This document shows positions 23,905-33,580 of a stretch of DNA of 59,737 bases, one piece after another. The translations under genes were made by a program, and so were the position numbers. The DNA comes from Firmicutes bacterium CAG:646 (lineage in GTDB: Bacteria > Bacillota > Clostridia > Lachnospirales > Lachnospiraceae). The notes under the pieces were generated by a model, which did no database searches, was not told the origin of the DNA, and saw nothing but the letters and a program-made list of their open reading frames with translations. The stretch is from contig HF995375.1 in the NCBI GenBank assembly GCA_000432335.1, positions 1-59,737 on the forward strand. The letters are read 5' to 3'. How positions within the stretch are numbered: position 1 is the stretch's first letter; each line of letters begins with the position of its first letter.

Positions 23905-25005
23905 ATGAAAAAAAGAATGTTACAAGTAGCAGCAGGGTTTTGTGCAGCAGCAATGGTAATGACTGGATGTGGTGCAAAAGAAGCGGCAGAGTCCGTGGAT
24001 TTAAGAGAGGTATCTCTTGATGAGATTATTGAGAAAGCAAAAGAAGAAGGAGAAATTGCTTCTGTAGGAATGCCTGCTGACTGGGCAAACTGGAAAGGAA
24101 GCTGGGAAGCATTTACAGAGAAATATGGAATTGCTCATGAAGATACAGATATGAGTTCAGCAGAAGAGTTGTCAACTTTCGATACGGAAAAGGATGCTCC
24201 TACAAAGGATATGGGAGATGTAGGACAGGCTTTCGGACCGACAGCAATGGAGATGGACGTAGTTCAGCCGTATAAAGCATCTACCTGGGATTCTATTCCG
24301 GATTGGGCAAAAGATCCCGATGGAAATTGGGTAATTACTTATCTGGGGACTATGAGCTGTATGCAAAATAATAAAAATGTAGATGAGACGATTGATTCCT
24401 GGAAAGCATTGGCAGACAGTGATTGTACAGTAACAATAGGAGATGTTGTTCGAGGAGCATCTTCTCAAATGGCAGTATTATCCTGCGCATATGCTTTGGG
24501 CGGAGATCTTGACAATCTGGATCCGGCTTTTGAATTTTTTGAAAAATTGGCAAAAGAAGGAAGACTGGATGCAGGAGCATATAGTCAGGAGAGAATGGAG
24601 CGAAATGAGATTGATGTGCTTTTGACATGGGATTATCTGACTTTGCAGTATCGGGATCTGACATTGGAAACCGTACCGGAAGCAAGTATTGATTGTCATG
24701 TTATGAAAGACGGAGCTATTCAGTCCGGATATTGTCTTGTGATTAATAAATATGCGCCTCATCCATATTCAGCAGCTTTGGCTGTAGAATATCTGTTAAG
24801 TGATGAAGGACAGATTGATCGGGCAAAAGGATATGCTCGTCCTATTCGTTCAGATGTGGAACTTCCGGAGGAATTACAGGCAAAGATGATTGATGATGCG
24901 GAATATACAGATACGATTCCTATGACTGACAACGATGCAGTTACGGAAGCCTGTACAGAAATTGCATCTCGTTGGGAAGAAGAAATTATTCCATTGATGA
25001 ATTAA
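23905..25005 (+). CDS. ABC transporter substrate-binding lipoprotein (polyamine/phosphonate-type)
   Basis: 366-residue extracellular binding protein. The signal peptide ends at lipobox VMTGC, giving a lipid-anchored Cys near residue 22. The body resembles family 1 solute-binding proteins of the PotD / Fe3+ / 2-aminoethylphosphonate group (EEGEIASVGMPADWANWKG near residue 50, SAALAVEYLLSDEGQIDRAK near 290). First gene of a five-gene operon with two permeases, an ATPase and a PHP hydrolase. ATG 23905 is chosen over GTG 23902, with AGGAGA upstream. The substrate cannot be read from sequence; the hydrolase suggests a phosphate ester. Confidence 0.87.
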   Translation: MKKRMLQVAAGFCAAAMVMTGCGAKEAAESVDLREVSLDEIIEKAKEEGEIASVGMPADWANWKGSWEAFTEKYGIAHEDTDMSSAEELSTFDTEKDAPTKDMGDVGQAFGPTAMEMDVVQPYKASTWDSIPDWAKDPDGNWVITYLGTMSCMQNNKNVDETIDSWKALADSDCTVTIGDVVRGASSQMAVLSCAYALGGDLDNLDPAFEFFEKLAKEGRLDAGAYSQERMERNEIDVLLTWDYLTLQYRDLTLETVPEASIDCHVMKDGAIQSGYCLVINKYAPHPYSAALAVEYLLSDEGQIDRAKGYARPIRSDVELPEELQAKMIDDAEYTDTIPMTDNDAVTEACTEIASRWEEEIIPLMN

Positions 25006-25022
25006 GTATAAGGAGTAAAAAA

Positions 25023-25871
25023 ATGAAAAATTGGAAAAAAACAGGAGGCAGAATGGCACTTTTTCTGCCTTTTGCCTTTATTATTGTCTTATTTGAGTGT
25101 GTGCCTCTGATCAGTATGATTTTTAAAAGTTTTATAGATCAGGGACAAGTGACATTTGAGAATTTTGCACAGATTTTTGAAAAACCCATTTATCTTGTGG
25201 CGATTAAAAATAGTTTATGGGTAACAATGTTATCAGCAACTGTGGGATTGGTTTTGGATTTTTTTCTAGCTATGGCGTTAAGCAGAGATACCGGCAAGAA
25301 GAGAACCTGGTATTTATCACTGCTTAATCTGACATCTACTTTTTCCGGTGTCCCTTTGACGATTGCTTTTATTACCATGTTAGGAACCGCCGGCGTATTT
25401 GTTTTGTTGGGACAGAAGCTGGGATTTTCGCCGTTGTCTTCTTATAATTTATATTCCATGAAGGGAATGTTCATTATTTATGTGTATTTTCAGATTCCTA
25501 TGGGGACATTGCTTTTACTCCCTGCTTTTGAAAAGGTAAAAAGAGAATGGAAGGAAGCAGCTCGACTGATGAATGCAGGAAGTATTCGTTTTTGGTTTCA
25601 GGTCGGAATTCCTGTAATGATGCCGGGAATTTTGGGAACATTTAATATGCTGTTTTCTAATGCTATCGCTACATATGCGACTCCGTATCTCCTGGTAAAT
25701 AACAGTATTTCTTTGTTACCGGTTAAAATTGTGGATATGTTTGTGGGAGATGTGCGGCAGAGACCGGGAATGGGAAGTGCCCTTTCTATTATTTTGCTGG
25801 GAATCGTGTTACTGCAAATAGGGATTACTAATATGATTAAAAAATATTTTGAGAAGGGAATGACAAAATGA
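25023..25871 (+). CDS. ABC transporter permease 1
   Basis: 282-residue inner-membrane permease with about six hydrophobic segments starting near residue 10 (GGRMALFLPFAFIIVLFEC). The EAA loop is WKEAARLMNAGSIRFWFQVG, around residue 180, which docks the ATPase. It resembles PotB/PhnU-type permeases. ATG 25023 has AAGGAG 6 nt upstream. It overlaps the next permease by 4 nt (ATGA). Confidence 0.9.
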   Translation: MKNWKKTGGRMALFLPFAFIIVLFECVPLISMIFKSFIDQGQVTFENFAQIFEKPIYLVAIKNSLWVTMLSATVGLVLDFFLAMALSRDTGKKRTWYLSLLNLTSTFSGVPLTIAFITMLGTAGVFVLLGQKLGFSPLSSYNLYSMKGMFIIYVYFQIPMGTLLLLPAFEKVKREWKEAARLMNAGSIRFWFQVGIPVMMPGILGTFNMLFSNAIATYATPYLLVNNSISLLPVKIVDMFVGDVRQRPGMGSALSIILLGIVLLQIGITNMIKKYFEKGMTK

Positions 25872-26659
25872 ACAGAAATAGAAAAAGTTTCATAGCGCTT
25901 AAATTTATAGTGGCTGTCTTTTTGATGTTACCTTTGATTGTCACTTTAATCTATTCATTTTCGGAAAGATGGGTAACACTGCTTCCCGACGGATTTACAA
26001 TTAAATACTATATAAAAACCATAACAAATCCACAGTTTCTTATGGGGGTTTTAAGAGGAATGGTAATTTCTGCTGTTCCGGTATTGATTACCAATATTAG
26101 TGTATTGCTGGCACTCTACGTGGTGATTGTGTATATGCCTAAAATGGAGAAAGTCATACAGATTTTCTGTCTGATTCCTACTACGATCAATGGGATTATT
26201 CTGGCTACTTCCGTATTGGGAACTTATTCCGGTACAGATACGATTCTGGCTAATCGTATCGTAATGTTGGCACTAATTTACTGTGTTTTTATTTTACCTG
26301 TCACCTATCAGGGAATACGAAACAGTTTATATGCAGTAAATACTTCTGCATTATTGGAAGCGGCAGAAATGTTGGGATATCGGAAAATTCACAGCTATTT
26401 AACAATTGTAATACCTGCAATTCTTCCGGGGATTGCTTCGTCAGCGTTGATGAGTTTTGCAGGACTGTTTGGGGATTTTGCAATTATCAAAATTATTGCA
26501 TCTTCTCAATTTGAAACGGCTCAGTCCTATTTATACAGAAACAGAGCAACGGATACGCAGGCATTGAGTGCTGCAGTAGTAATTCTTCTGATTATTACCG
26601 GTACAATTAACTATTTTGTGAATCGTAAAAACAACAGAAATGGGAGGGAAAAGTCATAA
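25868..26659 (+). CDS. ABC transporter permease 2
   Basis: 263-residue second permease with six predicted transmembrane helices and an EAA loop near residue 160 (EAAEMLGYRKIHSYLTIVIP). It resembles PotC/PhnV. Coupled upstream by an ATGA overlap and downstream by a TAATG overlap, so the permeases and ATPase are probably made in fixed ratio. Confidence 0.9.
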   Translation: MNRNRKSFIALKFIVAVFLMLPLIVTLIYSFSERWVTLLPDGFTIKYYIKTITNPQFLMGVLRGMVISAVPVLITNISVLLALYVVIVYMPKMEKVIQIFCLIPTTINGIILATSVLGTYSGTDTILANRIVMLALIYCVFILPVTYQGIRNSLYAVNTSALLEAAEMLGYRKIHSYLTIVIPAILPGIASSALMSFAGLFGDFAIIKIIASSQFETAQSYLYRNRATDTQALSAAVVILLIITGTINYFVNRKNNRNGREKS

Positions 26660-27681
26660 TGGCTTATATAACATTTGAAAATATTAATAAATCATTTGGA
26701 AAAAATCATGTACTGAAAGGGATTGATCTGGAGGTGGAAAAAGGAGAACTTCTTACGCTTCTGGGGCCTTCCGGATGTGGAAAAAGTACCTTGCTGCGTT
26801 GCCTGGCCGGATTAGAAGAAGTACAGGAAGGGAAGATTCTGTTGGAAGGAAAAGATATTACGAATGTAGATGCCAGACTCCGCCAGATTGGAATGGTCTT
26901 TCAACAGTATAGTTTGTTTCCTAATATGACAGTGGAACAGAACCTGGCTTTTGGTTTGAAAATTAAAAAAATGGGAAAAGAAGAGATAAAAAAAGAGGTA
27001 GGACACATTTTGGATTTGGTGGGATTAAAGGAAAAGGCGAGAGCTTATCCTTCTCAGCTTTCCGGCGGACAGCAGCAGAGAGTAGCATTGGCCAGAGCGA
27101 TTGTTACAAAACCTAAGGTATTGCTGTTGGATGAACCATTAAGCGCAATTGATGCAAAATTGAGAAAAAATCTTCAGATAGAAATCCGAAGGATTCAAAA
27201 GGAATTAAATATAACTACAATTTTTGTGACGCATGATCAGGATGAAGCTATGATAATGTCAGATAGAATCTGTTTGCTGAATGAAGGAAAAATTGAACAG
27301 CTTGGTACTCCTATAGATGTTTATACGGATCCGAAAACAAAATTTGCAGCTGGATTTATTGGAAATTATAATGTATTTACACCGGCGGAGTTTGCAACTG
27401 TGACGGGAGAAGAATATGAAAAAAGTCATGCAATAGTGATTCGTCCGGAAACAATTTCTATAAGAAAAGAAAAATATAACAGAGAAAATTGTTATGAATA
27501 CCAGGGAACTGTGGTGGAGAGTATTCCCAGAGGAAATGTTCTTCGGTACAGAGTGGATGTAAACGGGGTACTTGTATCAGCAGATACTTTGTTTAGAAGT
27601 TTTTCCGTATTTGAGGAAGGCACTTCGGTATGGATGTCTGTGGAAAAAAGAAATTGCTTGGAAGTGGAGGATGCTATATGA
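26659..27681 (+). CDS. ABC transporter ATPase, PotA-like
   Basis: 340-residue nucleotide-binding subunit. Walker A is GPSGCGKST near residue 36, the Q loop VFQQYSLFPN near 82, the signature LSGGQQQR near 134, Walker B LLLDEPLSAID near 155 and the H loop VTHDQDEA near 190. The last 100 residues form a TOBE-like domain (IVIRPETISI). The stop overlaps the following gene's start (ATGA). It energises the importer formed by the two upstream permeases. Confidence 0.93.
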   Translation: MAYITFENINKSFGKNHVLKGIDLEVEKGELLTLLGPSGCGKSTLLRCLAGLEEVQEGKILLEGKDITNVDARLRQIGMVFQQYSLFPNMTVEQNLAFGLKIKKMGKEEIKKEVGHILDLVGLKEKARAYPSQLSGGQQQRVALARAIVTKPKVLLLDEPLSAIDAKLRKNLQIEIRRIQKELNITTIFVTHDQDEAMIMSDRICLLNEGKIEQLGTPIDVYTDPKTKFAAGFIGNYNVFTPAEFATVTGEEYEKSHAIVIRPETISIRKEKYNRENCYEYQGTVVESIPRGNVLRYRVDVNGVLVSADTLFRSFSVFEEGTSVWMSVEKRNCLEVEDAI

Positions 27682-28649
27682 GAAAGTGTATGTTCAGTGA
27701 AGAGGGGCAGTGGTATAAAGGAAATCTGCATTCTCATACCACAAATTCGGATGGAAGGTTAAAACCGGAAGAAGCTGTAAAATTATACAAAAATCATGGT
27801 TACCATTTTCTTTGTTTCAGTGAACATGATTTTTTTACAGATTTGAGAGAAAAATTTGATTGTGAAGATTTTATTCTTCTTCCCGGTGTGGAGGCATCTG
27901 CATATCTGGTGGATCCTGAGAAAAAAGGAGTAATTAAAACCCATCATATTCACGGGATTCTAGGAAATGAATGGATGCAGAAGCAGGCGGGAGAAAAAGT
28001 GTTTGCTCATGGCGAAAAGCTACAGCCGCCGGTTTATGTGGGAACTTGGGACGGGCTTATGGCTGCTCAGAAACTTTCTGACTGGTTGAGAGAAAAGGGA
28101 TGTTTTACCACATATAATCATCCTATCTGGTCACGAGTGGAACTGCAAGAGGTAGAAAAGCTTACTGGAATCTGGGCAATGGAGATATATAATTATGGGA
28201 CACAGATAGAGTGTGGAGAAGGATATGATACTGTATTTTGGGAACAGATGTTAAGAAAAGGAACAAAGATTATGGGATTTGCTTCAGATGATAATCATAA
28301 TCCGGGAAAATTTTTTGATAGCCTGGGTGGTTATGTGATGGTGAAATCTAAGGAATTATCTCATGAATCCATTGTAAATCATTTGTTGGCGGGAGATTAT
28401 TATTTTTCGGGAGGACCACATATTGAACAATGGGGAATAGAGGACGGAAAAATATTTGTGGAGTGTTCCGGAGTAGAACGGATTAATTTTATTGCTGGAG
28501 GAATGTTGGCTGGCAGTGAAACTATACTTAGTCATAATGGTCTTTTAAACAACGGGTTACATGAACTACGGGGAGATGAAACTTATGTGAGAGTGGAATG
28601 TATTGATCGGTATGGAAGAACAGCATGGACGAATCCGTTGTGGTTTTAA
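27678..28649 (+). CDS. PHP-domain phosphoesterase in the transporter operon
   Basis: 323-residue cytoplasmic metal-dependent hydrolase. PHP motifs are in order: HSH near residues 18-20, SEHD near 48, GVEAS near 70, the paired His in THHIHG near 93, YNHP near 147 and ASDDNH near 205. PHP proteins hydrolyse phosphate mono- or diesters; some act on cyclic phosphates. Its start overlaps the ATPase stop by 4 nt, so it is functionally tied to the importer and probably processes the imported compound. No DNA polymerase or HisB-like domains are present. Exact substrate unknown. Confidence 0.83.
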   Translation: MRKCMFSEEGQWYKGNLHSHTTNSDGRLKPEEAVKLYKNHGYHFLCFSEHDFFTDLREKFDCEDFILLPGVEASAYLVDPEKKGVIKTHHIHGILGNEWMQKQAGEKVFAHGEKLQPPVYVGTWDGLMAAQKLSDWLREKGCFTTYNHPIWSRVELQEVEKLTGIWAMEIYNYGTQIECGEGYDTVFWEQMLRKGTKIMGFASDDNHNPGKFFDSLGGYVMVKSKELSHESIVNHLLAGDYYFSGGPHIEQWGIEDGKIFVECSGVERINFIAGGMLAGSETILSHNGLLNNGLHELRGDETYVRVECIDRYGRTAWTNPLWF

Positions 28650-28660
28650 AAAGGTGTCGA

Positions 28661-28689
28661 TTTACTTTATGAAATCAGTATGTTAGAAT
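28661..28689 (+). promoter_or_regulatory. Probable sigma-A promoter of proC
   Basis: TTTACT and TAGAAT separated by 17 bp, about 77 nt before the proC start. No terminator hairpin was seen between the PHP gene and this point. Confidence 0.45.
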
Positions 28690-28765
28690 ATCCAATAGGC
28701 AGAAGCGCATCATAGGATGATAGCTCGGCACAGATAGAAAATATATGTAACGGGAGGATTAAGTT

Positions 28766-29560
28766 ATGAAAGTAGGGTTTATTGGATGTGGCAATATGGC
28801 TTCGGCTATGATAGGAGGCATCATAAGAAATCAGGTAGTAGCCCCACAGGATATTCTAGCATCAGCAAAGACAGAGGCAAGCAGAGAAAGAGCAGCAAAG
28901 AACCTGGGAATCCGTCTGACCGCTTCCAATAAGGAAGTAGCTTCTTTTGCAGATGTACTTATTTTGGCAATTAAACCGTTTTATTATCAGGAAGTTATCG
29001 CCCAGATTCAGGAGGATGTAAAAGAAGATACCGTAATCGTGTCCATTACACCGGGAAAAACGTTAGAATGGTTAGAAGAGCAGTTTGGAAGACCGATGAA
29101 AATTGTCCGAACTATGCCTAATACGCCGGCTTTGGTAGGTGAGGGAATCAGTTGTATCTGTCCGGGACCGGGAGCAACCCAGGAAGATACGGATAAAGTG
29201 TGTGAAATTTTCTCGGGATTTGGGAAAACAGAACTTGTTACAGAACCGATGATCGATGTGTTTGTGGGGGTAAGCGGAAGTTCTCCCGCCTATGTTTTCA
29301 TGTTTATTGAAGCTTTGGCGGATGCAGGAGTTTCGGAAGGTATGCCAAGAGCGCAGGCGTATCGGTTTGCAGCACAGGCAGTTTTGGGAAGCGCCAAAAT
29401 GGTGTTAGAAACAGGAAAGCATCCGGGAGAGCTGAAAGATATGGTATGTTCTCCGAAGGGAACAACGATAGAGGCGGTAAGGATACTGGAGGAGAAGGGA
29501 TTGAGAAGCGCAGTATTTGAAGCGGCAAAGGCTTGTATTATCAAAGCAAGAGAAGTTTAG
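28766..29560 (+). CDS. proC: Pyrroline-5-carboxylate reductase
   Basis: 264-residue enzyme making proline from pyrroline-5-carboxylate with NAD(P)H. The N-terminal Rossmann motif is GFIGCGNMASAMIGG. SITPGKTLEWLEEQFG near residue 95 and the C-terminal CSPKGTTIEAVRILEEKGLR are characteristic, with SGSSPAYVFMFIEALADAG forming the dimer/active-site helix. Length is normal. The ATG has GGGAGG upstream. Confidence 0.95.
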   Translation: MKVGFIGCGNMASAMIGGIIRNQVVAPQDILASAKTEASRERAAKNLGIRLTASNKEVASFADVLILAIKPFYYQEVIAQIQEDVKEDTVIVSITPGKTLEWLEEQFGRPMKIVRTMPNTPALVGEGISCICPGPGATQEDTDKVCEIFSGFGKTELVTEPMIDVFVGVSGSSPAYVFMFIEALADAGVSEGMPRAQAYRFAAQAVLGSAKMVLETGKHPGELKDMVCSPKGTTIEAVRILEEKGLRSAVFEAAKACIIKAREV

Positions 29561-29576
29561 GAAAGGAAATTTATAT

Positions 29577-30131
29577 ATGAGTAAGGTATATGTTTTTTTA
29601 GCAGATGGTTTTGAAGAGATAGAAGGACTTACCGTGGTAGATCTTCTGAGAAGAGCCCAGGAAGAGGTGGTCACAGTTTCTATCATGGGTAGAAAAAATA
29701 TCACAGGCTCTCACAACATTCAGGTACAGGCAGATGCTCTTTTTGAAGAGGTTGATTTTTCAGAAGGAAAATTGCTGGTTCTTCCGGGGGGAATGCCGGG
29801 TACCTTGCACCTGAAAGAACATGAAGGTCTTACCCAGCTTTTGAGAAAATGGAATGAAGATCATAAAATGATGGCGGCGATTTGTGCGGCGCCCACAGTG
29901 TTTGGCGGTTTGGGCTTCCTTCAGGGAAAAACAGCGGTATGTTATTCCGGTATGGAAGAAGGACTTACAGGCGCTGTGGAAGGCTCCGGTCCGGTGGCTG
30001 TTGACGGAAATATTACCACCAGCAGGGGCATGGGAACGGCAATAGACTTTTCTTTATCTTTGATCGAACAACTTCAAAATAAAGAAAAGGCTGAAGAAAT
30101 TAAAAAATCCATTATTTATAGGCTTTTCTGA
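29577..30131 (+). CDS. DJ-1/PfpI family protein
   Basis: 184-residue protein of the DJ-1/ThiJ/YajL group. It has the nucleophile-elbow sequence MAAICAAPTVF with Cys near residue 101, an acidic ADGFEEIEGL near residue 9 that holds the conserved Glu, and SRGMGTAIDF near 150. Members act as glyoxal-handling deglycases/glyoxalases or stress chaperones; which activity applies here is not shown. ATG 29577 has AGGAAAGGA upstream, 16 nt after proC. Confidence 0.88.
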   Translation: MSKVYVFLADGFEEIEGLTVVDLLRRAQEEVVTVSIMGRKNITGSHNIQVQADALFEEVDFSEGKLLVLPGGMPGTLHLKEHEGLTQLLRKWNEDHKMMAAICAAPTVFGGLGFLQGKTAVCYSGMEEGLTGAVEGSGPVAVDGNITTSRGMGTAIDFSLSLIEQLQNKEKAEEIKKSIIYRLF

Positions 30132-30281
30132 GAAAAAAATGCTGGCGTTTTTGAGGGGCTTGTGTTATACTCCTTAGATGTATGAGTATGGAAGAGTGTA
30201 ATCACCTATACATGAATGAGAAAATGTCGGAGTCAGAAGACGCCGGACGAATTTCCATAGAATAAAGGAGGAACTACAGCA

Positions 30282-31583
30282 ATGAGCGTAACAGTAGAAA
30301 AGCTGGAGAAGAACATGGCGAAACTTACAATCGAAGTTTCCGCAGAAGATTTGGAAAAAGCAATTCAGGGAGCATACCTGAAACAGAAAAACAGAATTAA
30401 TATCCCGGGATTCCGTAAAGGAAAAGCTCCGAGAGCTATGATCGAAAAAATGTACGGAGCAGGTATTTTCTATGAAGATGCAGCAAATGCACTGATTCCG
30501 GAAGCATATTCCAAAGCAGTCGATGAGTGTGAGGAGACAATCGTTTCTCAGCCTTCTATCGATGTGGTTCAGTTAGAAAAAGGCAAAGCATTTATTTTCA
30601 CAGCAGAGGTTGCTCTGAAACCGGAAGTAACTCTGGGTGAGTACAAAGGAGTAGAAGTTCCGAAGAGTGATCTGGAAGTAACAGAAGAAGAGATCGCAGG
30701 CGAACTGAAAAGAGAGCAGGAAAATAATTCCAGAACGATCGATGTAGATGACAGAGCTGTTGCAGATGGCGACAAAGTAACTCTGGATTTTGAGGGATTT
30801 GTTGATGGAGAAGCTTTCGAGGGTGGAAAAGGAACAGATTATCCTCTGACTATCGGTTCCGGAGCATTCATTCCTGGATTTGAAGAGCAGCTGGTTGGCG
30901 CTGAAATCGGAAAAGAGACAGAAGTAAATGTTACTTTCCCGGAAGAGTATCAGGCAAAAGAACTGGCTGGAAAAGCAGCAGTATTCAAATGCACAGTAAA
31001 GAAAATCGAAGTGAAAGAACTGCCTGAACTGGATGACGAGTTCGCAAAAGATGTTTCTGAATTCGATACTCTGGAAGAGTACAAAGCAGACATCAAAAAG
31101 AATCTGGAAGAGAAGAAAGCAGACGCTGCAAAACGTGCAAAAGAAGATGCAGCAGTTGCAGCAGCAGTAGAAAACGCTCAGATGGAGATTCCGGACGCTA
31201 TGCTGAATACACAGGTAAATCAGATGATCGAAGACTTCGCAAGAAGAATTCAGTCTCAGGGTCTGACCATGGAGCAGTATCTGCAGTTTACAGGTTCCAC
31301 ACCTGCATCCTTACAGGAGCAGATGAAACCGCAGGCTATGCAGAGAATCCAGAGCAGACTGGTTCTGGAGAAGATCGCAGAAGCTGAGAATATTCAGATT
31401 GCTGATGAAAAAGTAGATGAAGAAATCGCTAAGATGGCAGAAATGTACAAGATGGAAGTTGAAAAACTGAAATCTATGCTGGGGGACGCAGAGAAAGAGC
31501 AGATGAAAGCAGATATGGCAGTTCAGGAAGCAGTTACTCTGATCGCAGAAGCAGCAAAAGAAGTTGAGAAAACAGAAGAATAA
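30282..31583 (+). CDS. tig: Trigger factor
   Basis: 433-residue ribosome-associated chaperone with peptidyl-prolyl isomerase activity. The ribosome-docking signature GFRKGKAPR is near residue 44. The central FKBP-like domain runs about 150-240 (VTLDFEGFVDGEAFEGGKGT), followed by the helical C-terminal chaperone arms. AAGGAGG precedes the ATG. It opens a proteostasis cluster with clpP, clpX and lon, as is common in Clostridia. Confidence 0.97.
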   Translation: MSVTVEKLEKNMAKLTIEVSAEDLEKAIQGAYLKQKNRINIPGFRKGKAPRAMIEKMYGAGIFYEDAANALIPEAYSKAVDECEETIVSQPSIDVVQLEKGKAFIFTAEVALKPEVTLGEYKGVEVPKSDLEVTEEEIAGELKREQENNSRTIDVDDRAVADGDKVTLDFEGFVDGEAFEGGKGTDYPLTIGSGAFIPGFEEQLVGAEIGKETEVNVTFPEEYQAKELAGKAAVFKCTVKKIEVKELPELDDEFAKDVSEFDTLEEYKADIKKNLEEKKADAAKRAKEDAAVAAAVENAQMEIPDAMLNTQVNQMIEDFARRIQSQGLTMEQYLQFTGSTPASLQEQMKPQAMQRIQSRLVLEKIAEAENIQIADEKVDEEIAKMAEMYKMEVEKLKSMLGDAEKEQMKADMAVQEAVTLIAEAAKEVEKTEE

Positions 31584-31617
31584 GAGATTGTGATTTTCAT
31601 AGAAGGAAGGCTTGATT

Positions 31618-32199
31618 ATGAGTTTAGTACCTTATGTCATTGAACAGACCAGCAGAGGAGAAAGAAATTATGATATTTACTCCCGTCTGCTGAAGGATCG
31701 TATCATTTTTCTGGGAGAAGAAGTGAACGATGTGAGCGCAAATCTCATTGTTGCGCAGCTTCTGTTTCTGGAATCAGAGGATCCGGGAAAAGATATCCAG
31801 CTGTATATTAACAGCCCGGGAGGATCTGTGACTGCAGGTATGGCGATTTATGATACCATGCAGTATGTAAAATGTGATGTATCTACGATTTGTATGGGTC
31901 TGGCAGCCAGCATGGGAGCTTTCCTGCTGGCAGGAGGAACAAAAGGCAAACGTCTCGCCCTGCCGAATGCCGAGATTATGATACATCAGCCATCCGGCGG
32001 CGCAAGAGGACAGGCTACGGAGATTCAGATTGTGGCAGATCAGATTTTGAAGACAAAACACAGACTGAATACGATTCTGGCAGCAAATACCGGTCAGCCG
32101 CTGGACAAAATAGCACTGGATACAGAACGTGATAACTATATGACTGCAGAAGAGGCGAAAGCATATGGTTTGATCGACAGTGTGATTACCAACAGATAA
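31618..32199 (+). CDS. clpP: ATP-dependent Clp protease proteolytic subunit
   Basis: 193-residue serine peptidase that forms a tetradecameric chamber with ClpX. The catalytic Ser lies in GLAASMGAFLL near residue 98, the His in PNAEIMIHQP near 123 and the Asp near 172. The N-terminus MSLVPYVIEQTSRGER is the usual processed region. ATG 31618 with GAAGGAAGG upstream is chosen over an earlier in-frame TTG. Confidence 0.97.
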   Translation: MSLVPYVIEQTSRGERNYDIYSRLLKDRIIFLGEEVNDVSANLIVAQLLFLESEDPGKDIQLYINSPGGSVTAGMAIYDTMQYVKCDVSTICMGLAASMGAFLLAGGTKGKRLALPNAEIMIHQPSGGARGQATEIQIVADQILKTKHRLNTILAANTGQPLDKIALDTERDNYMTAEEAKAYGLIDSVITNR

Positions 32200-32210
32200 G
32201 GAAAAGCAGA

Positions 32211-32245
32211 ATAAGAGGGGGCTGCCTGGGGCAGCACCCTCTTAT
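32211..32245 (+). terminator. Hairpin between clpP and clpX
   Basis: A near-perfect 14-bp stem (one mismatch) flanked by short A/T sequence but without a real T-run. It may attenuate or mark an mRNA processing end rather than terminate fully. Confidence 0.45.
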
Positions 32246-32276
32246 AAAATTAGAAAGAATGAAAGGGAATACCAAA

Positions 32277-33566
32277 ATGGCGATAAAAAATGGAGAGCCA
32301 AAGGTTCACTGTTCTTTTTGCGGAAAACCGGAAGAACAGGTTCGGAAACTGATCGCAGGCCCGGGGGGAGCGTATATTTGTGATGAATGTGTGGAGATAT
32401 GTTCCGAGATCATCAATGAAGAATTTTCAGGAGAATATCCTGAGGGCAGCGATATCAATCTGATGACCCCCAAAGAGATGAAAGAATTTCTGGATGAATA
32501 TGTGGTTGGACAGGAGGATGCAAAAAAGGTTCTTTCTGTAGCTGTATATAATCATTATAAGAGAATTCTTTCCGCGGGAACCAGTAAGGTAGAATTGCAG
32601 AAAAGCAATATCCTCATGTTGGGACCTACAGGTTCCGGAAAAACATTTCTGGCGCAGAATCTGGCGAGAATGTTAAACGTACCGTTTGCCATTGCTGACG
32701 CTACCACGCTGACAGAGGCAGGCTATGTGGGAGAAGATGTGGAAAATATTCTGCTGAAGATCATTCAGGCGGCAGATTACGATATCGAACGGGCGCAGCA
32801 TGGAATTATTTATATCGATGAAATTGATAAAATTACCAGAAAGTCTGAAAATGCGTCTATTACCCGGGATGTGTCTGGAGAGGGCGTACAGCAGGCGTTG
32901 TTGAAAATTCTGGAGGGTACGGTTGCGTCTGTTCCGCCGCAGGGTGGCAGAAAGCATCCCCATCAGGAATTTATCCAGATCGACACGACAGATATTTTAT
33001 TTATCTGCGGCGGAGCTTTTGAAGGGCTGGAAAAAATCATCGAAACCCGTATGGATACAAAATCCATTGGATTTAATGGTTCTCTTGGCATGAAGCATGA
33101 GAAAAATGTGGGAGAGATTTTAAAAGAGGTAATGCCACAGGATTTCATTAAGTTTGGTCTGATTCCTGAGTTTATCGGTCGTGTGCCGGTAGTGGTATCT
33201 CTGGACGCTCTGAATGAAGAGGCGTTGGTGCGTATTTTAAAAGAGCCGAGAAATTCTCTGGTAAAACAGTATCAGGCGCTTATGGATATGGACGGTGTGG
33301 AACTGGAATTTGAAGAGGAAGCGCTGCAGGAAGTGGCGAAAGTGGCAATGGATCGCAAGACGGGAGCCAGAGGACTTCGTTCCGTCATTGAAAAGACCAT
33401 GAATGACGTGATGTATGAATCCCCTTCCGACAAGACGATCCAGAAGTGTATTATTACAAAAGAGGCGGTAAAAGGGGTAAAAGGTCCCAAACTGATTCAC
33501 GGAGAGGTGAAAGTCTCCAAGAGAAGAGCATCAGCGAAAAGAGCGGGAAGACCTGAAACCGCCTGA
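32277..33566 (+). CDS. clpX: ATP-dependent Clp protease ATP-binding subunit ClpX
   Basis: 429-residue AAA+ unfoldase. The N-terminal zinc-binding domain has CSFCGK and CDECVEIC (residues about 12-40). Walker A is GPTGSGKT near 117, Walker B IIYIDEIDKI near 180, the pore loop GYVGED near 148 and sensor-2 GARGLR near 365. It delivers substrates to the ClpP encoded just upstream. ATG 32277 has AAGGGA at suitable distance; the in-frame ATG at 32259 does not. Confidence 0.97.
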   Translation: MAIKNGEPKVHCSFCGKPEEQVRKLIAGPGGAYICDECVEICSEIINEEFSGEYPEGSDINLMTPKEMKEFLDEYVVGQEDAKKVLSVAVYNHYKRILSAGTSKVELQKSNILMLGPTGSGKTFLAQNLARMLNVPFAIADATTLTEAGYVGEDVENILLKIIQAADYDIERAQHGIIYIDEIDKITRKSENASITRDVSGEGVQQALLKILEGTVASVPPQGGRKHPHQEFIQIDTTDILFICGGAFEGLEKIIETRMDTKSIGFNGSLGMKHEKNVGEILKEVMPQDFIKFGLIPEFIGRVPVVVSLDALNEEALVRILKEPRNSLVKQYQALMDMDGVELEFEEEALQEVAKVAMDRKTGARGLRSVIEKTMNDVMYESPSDKTIQKCIITKEAVKGVKGPKLIHGEVKVSKRRASAKRAGRPETA

Positions 33567-33580
33567 TGTGGAGGAATTAG

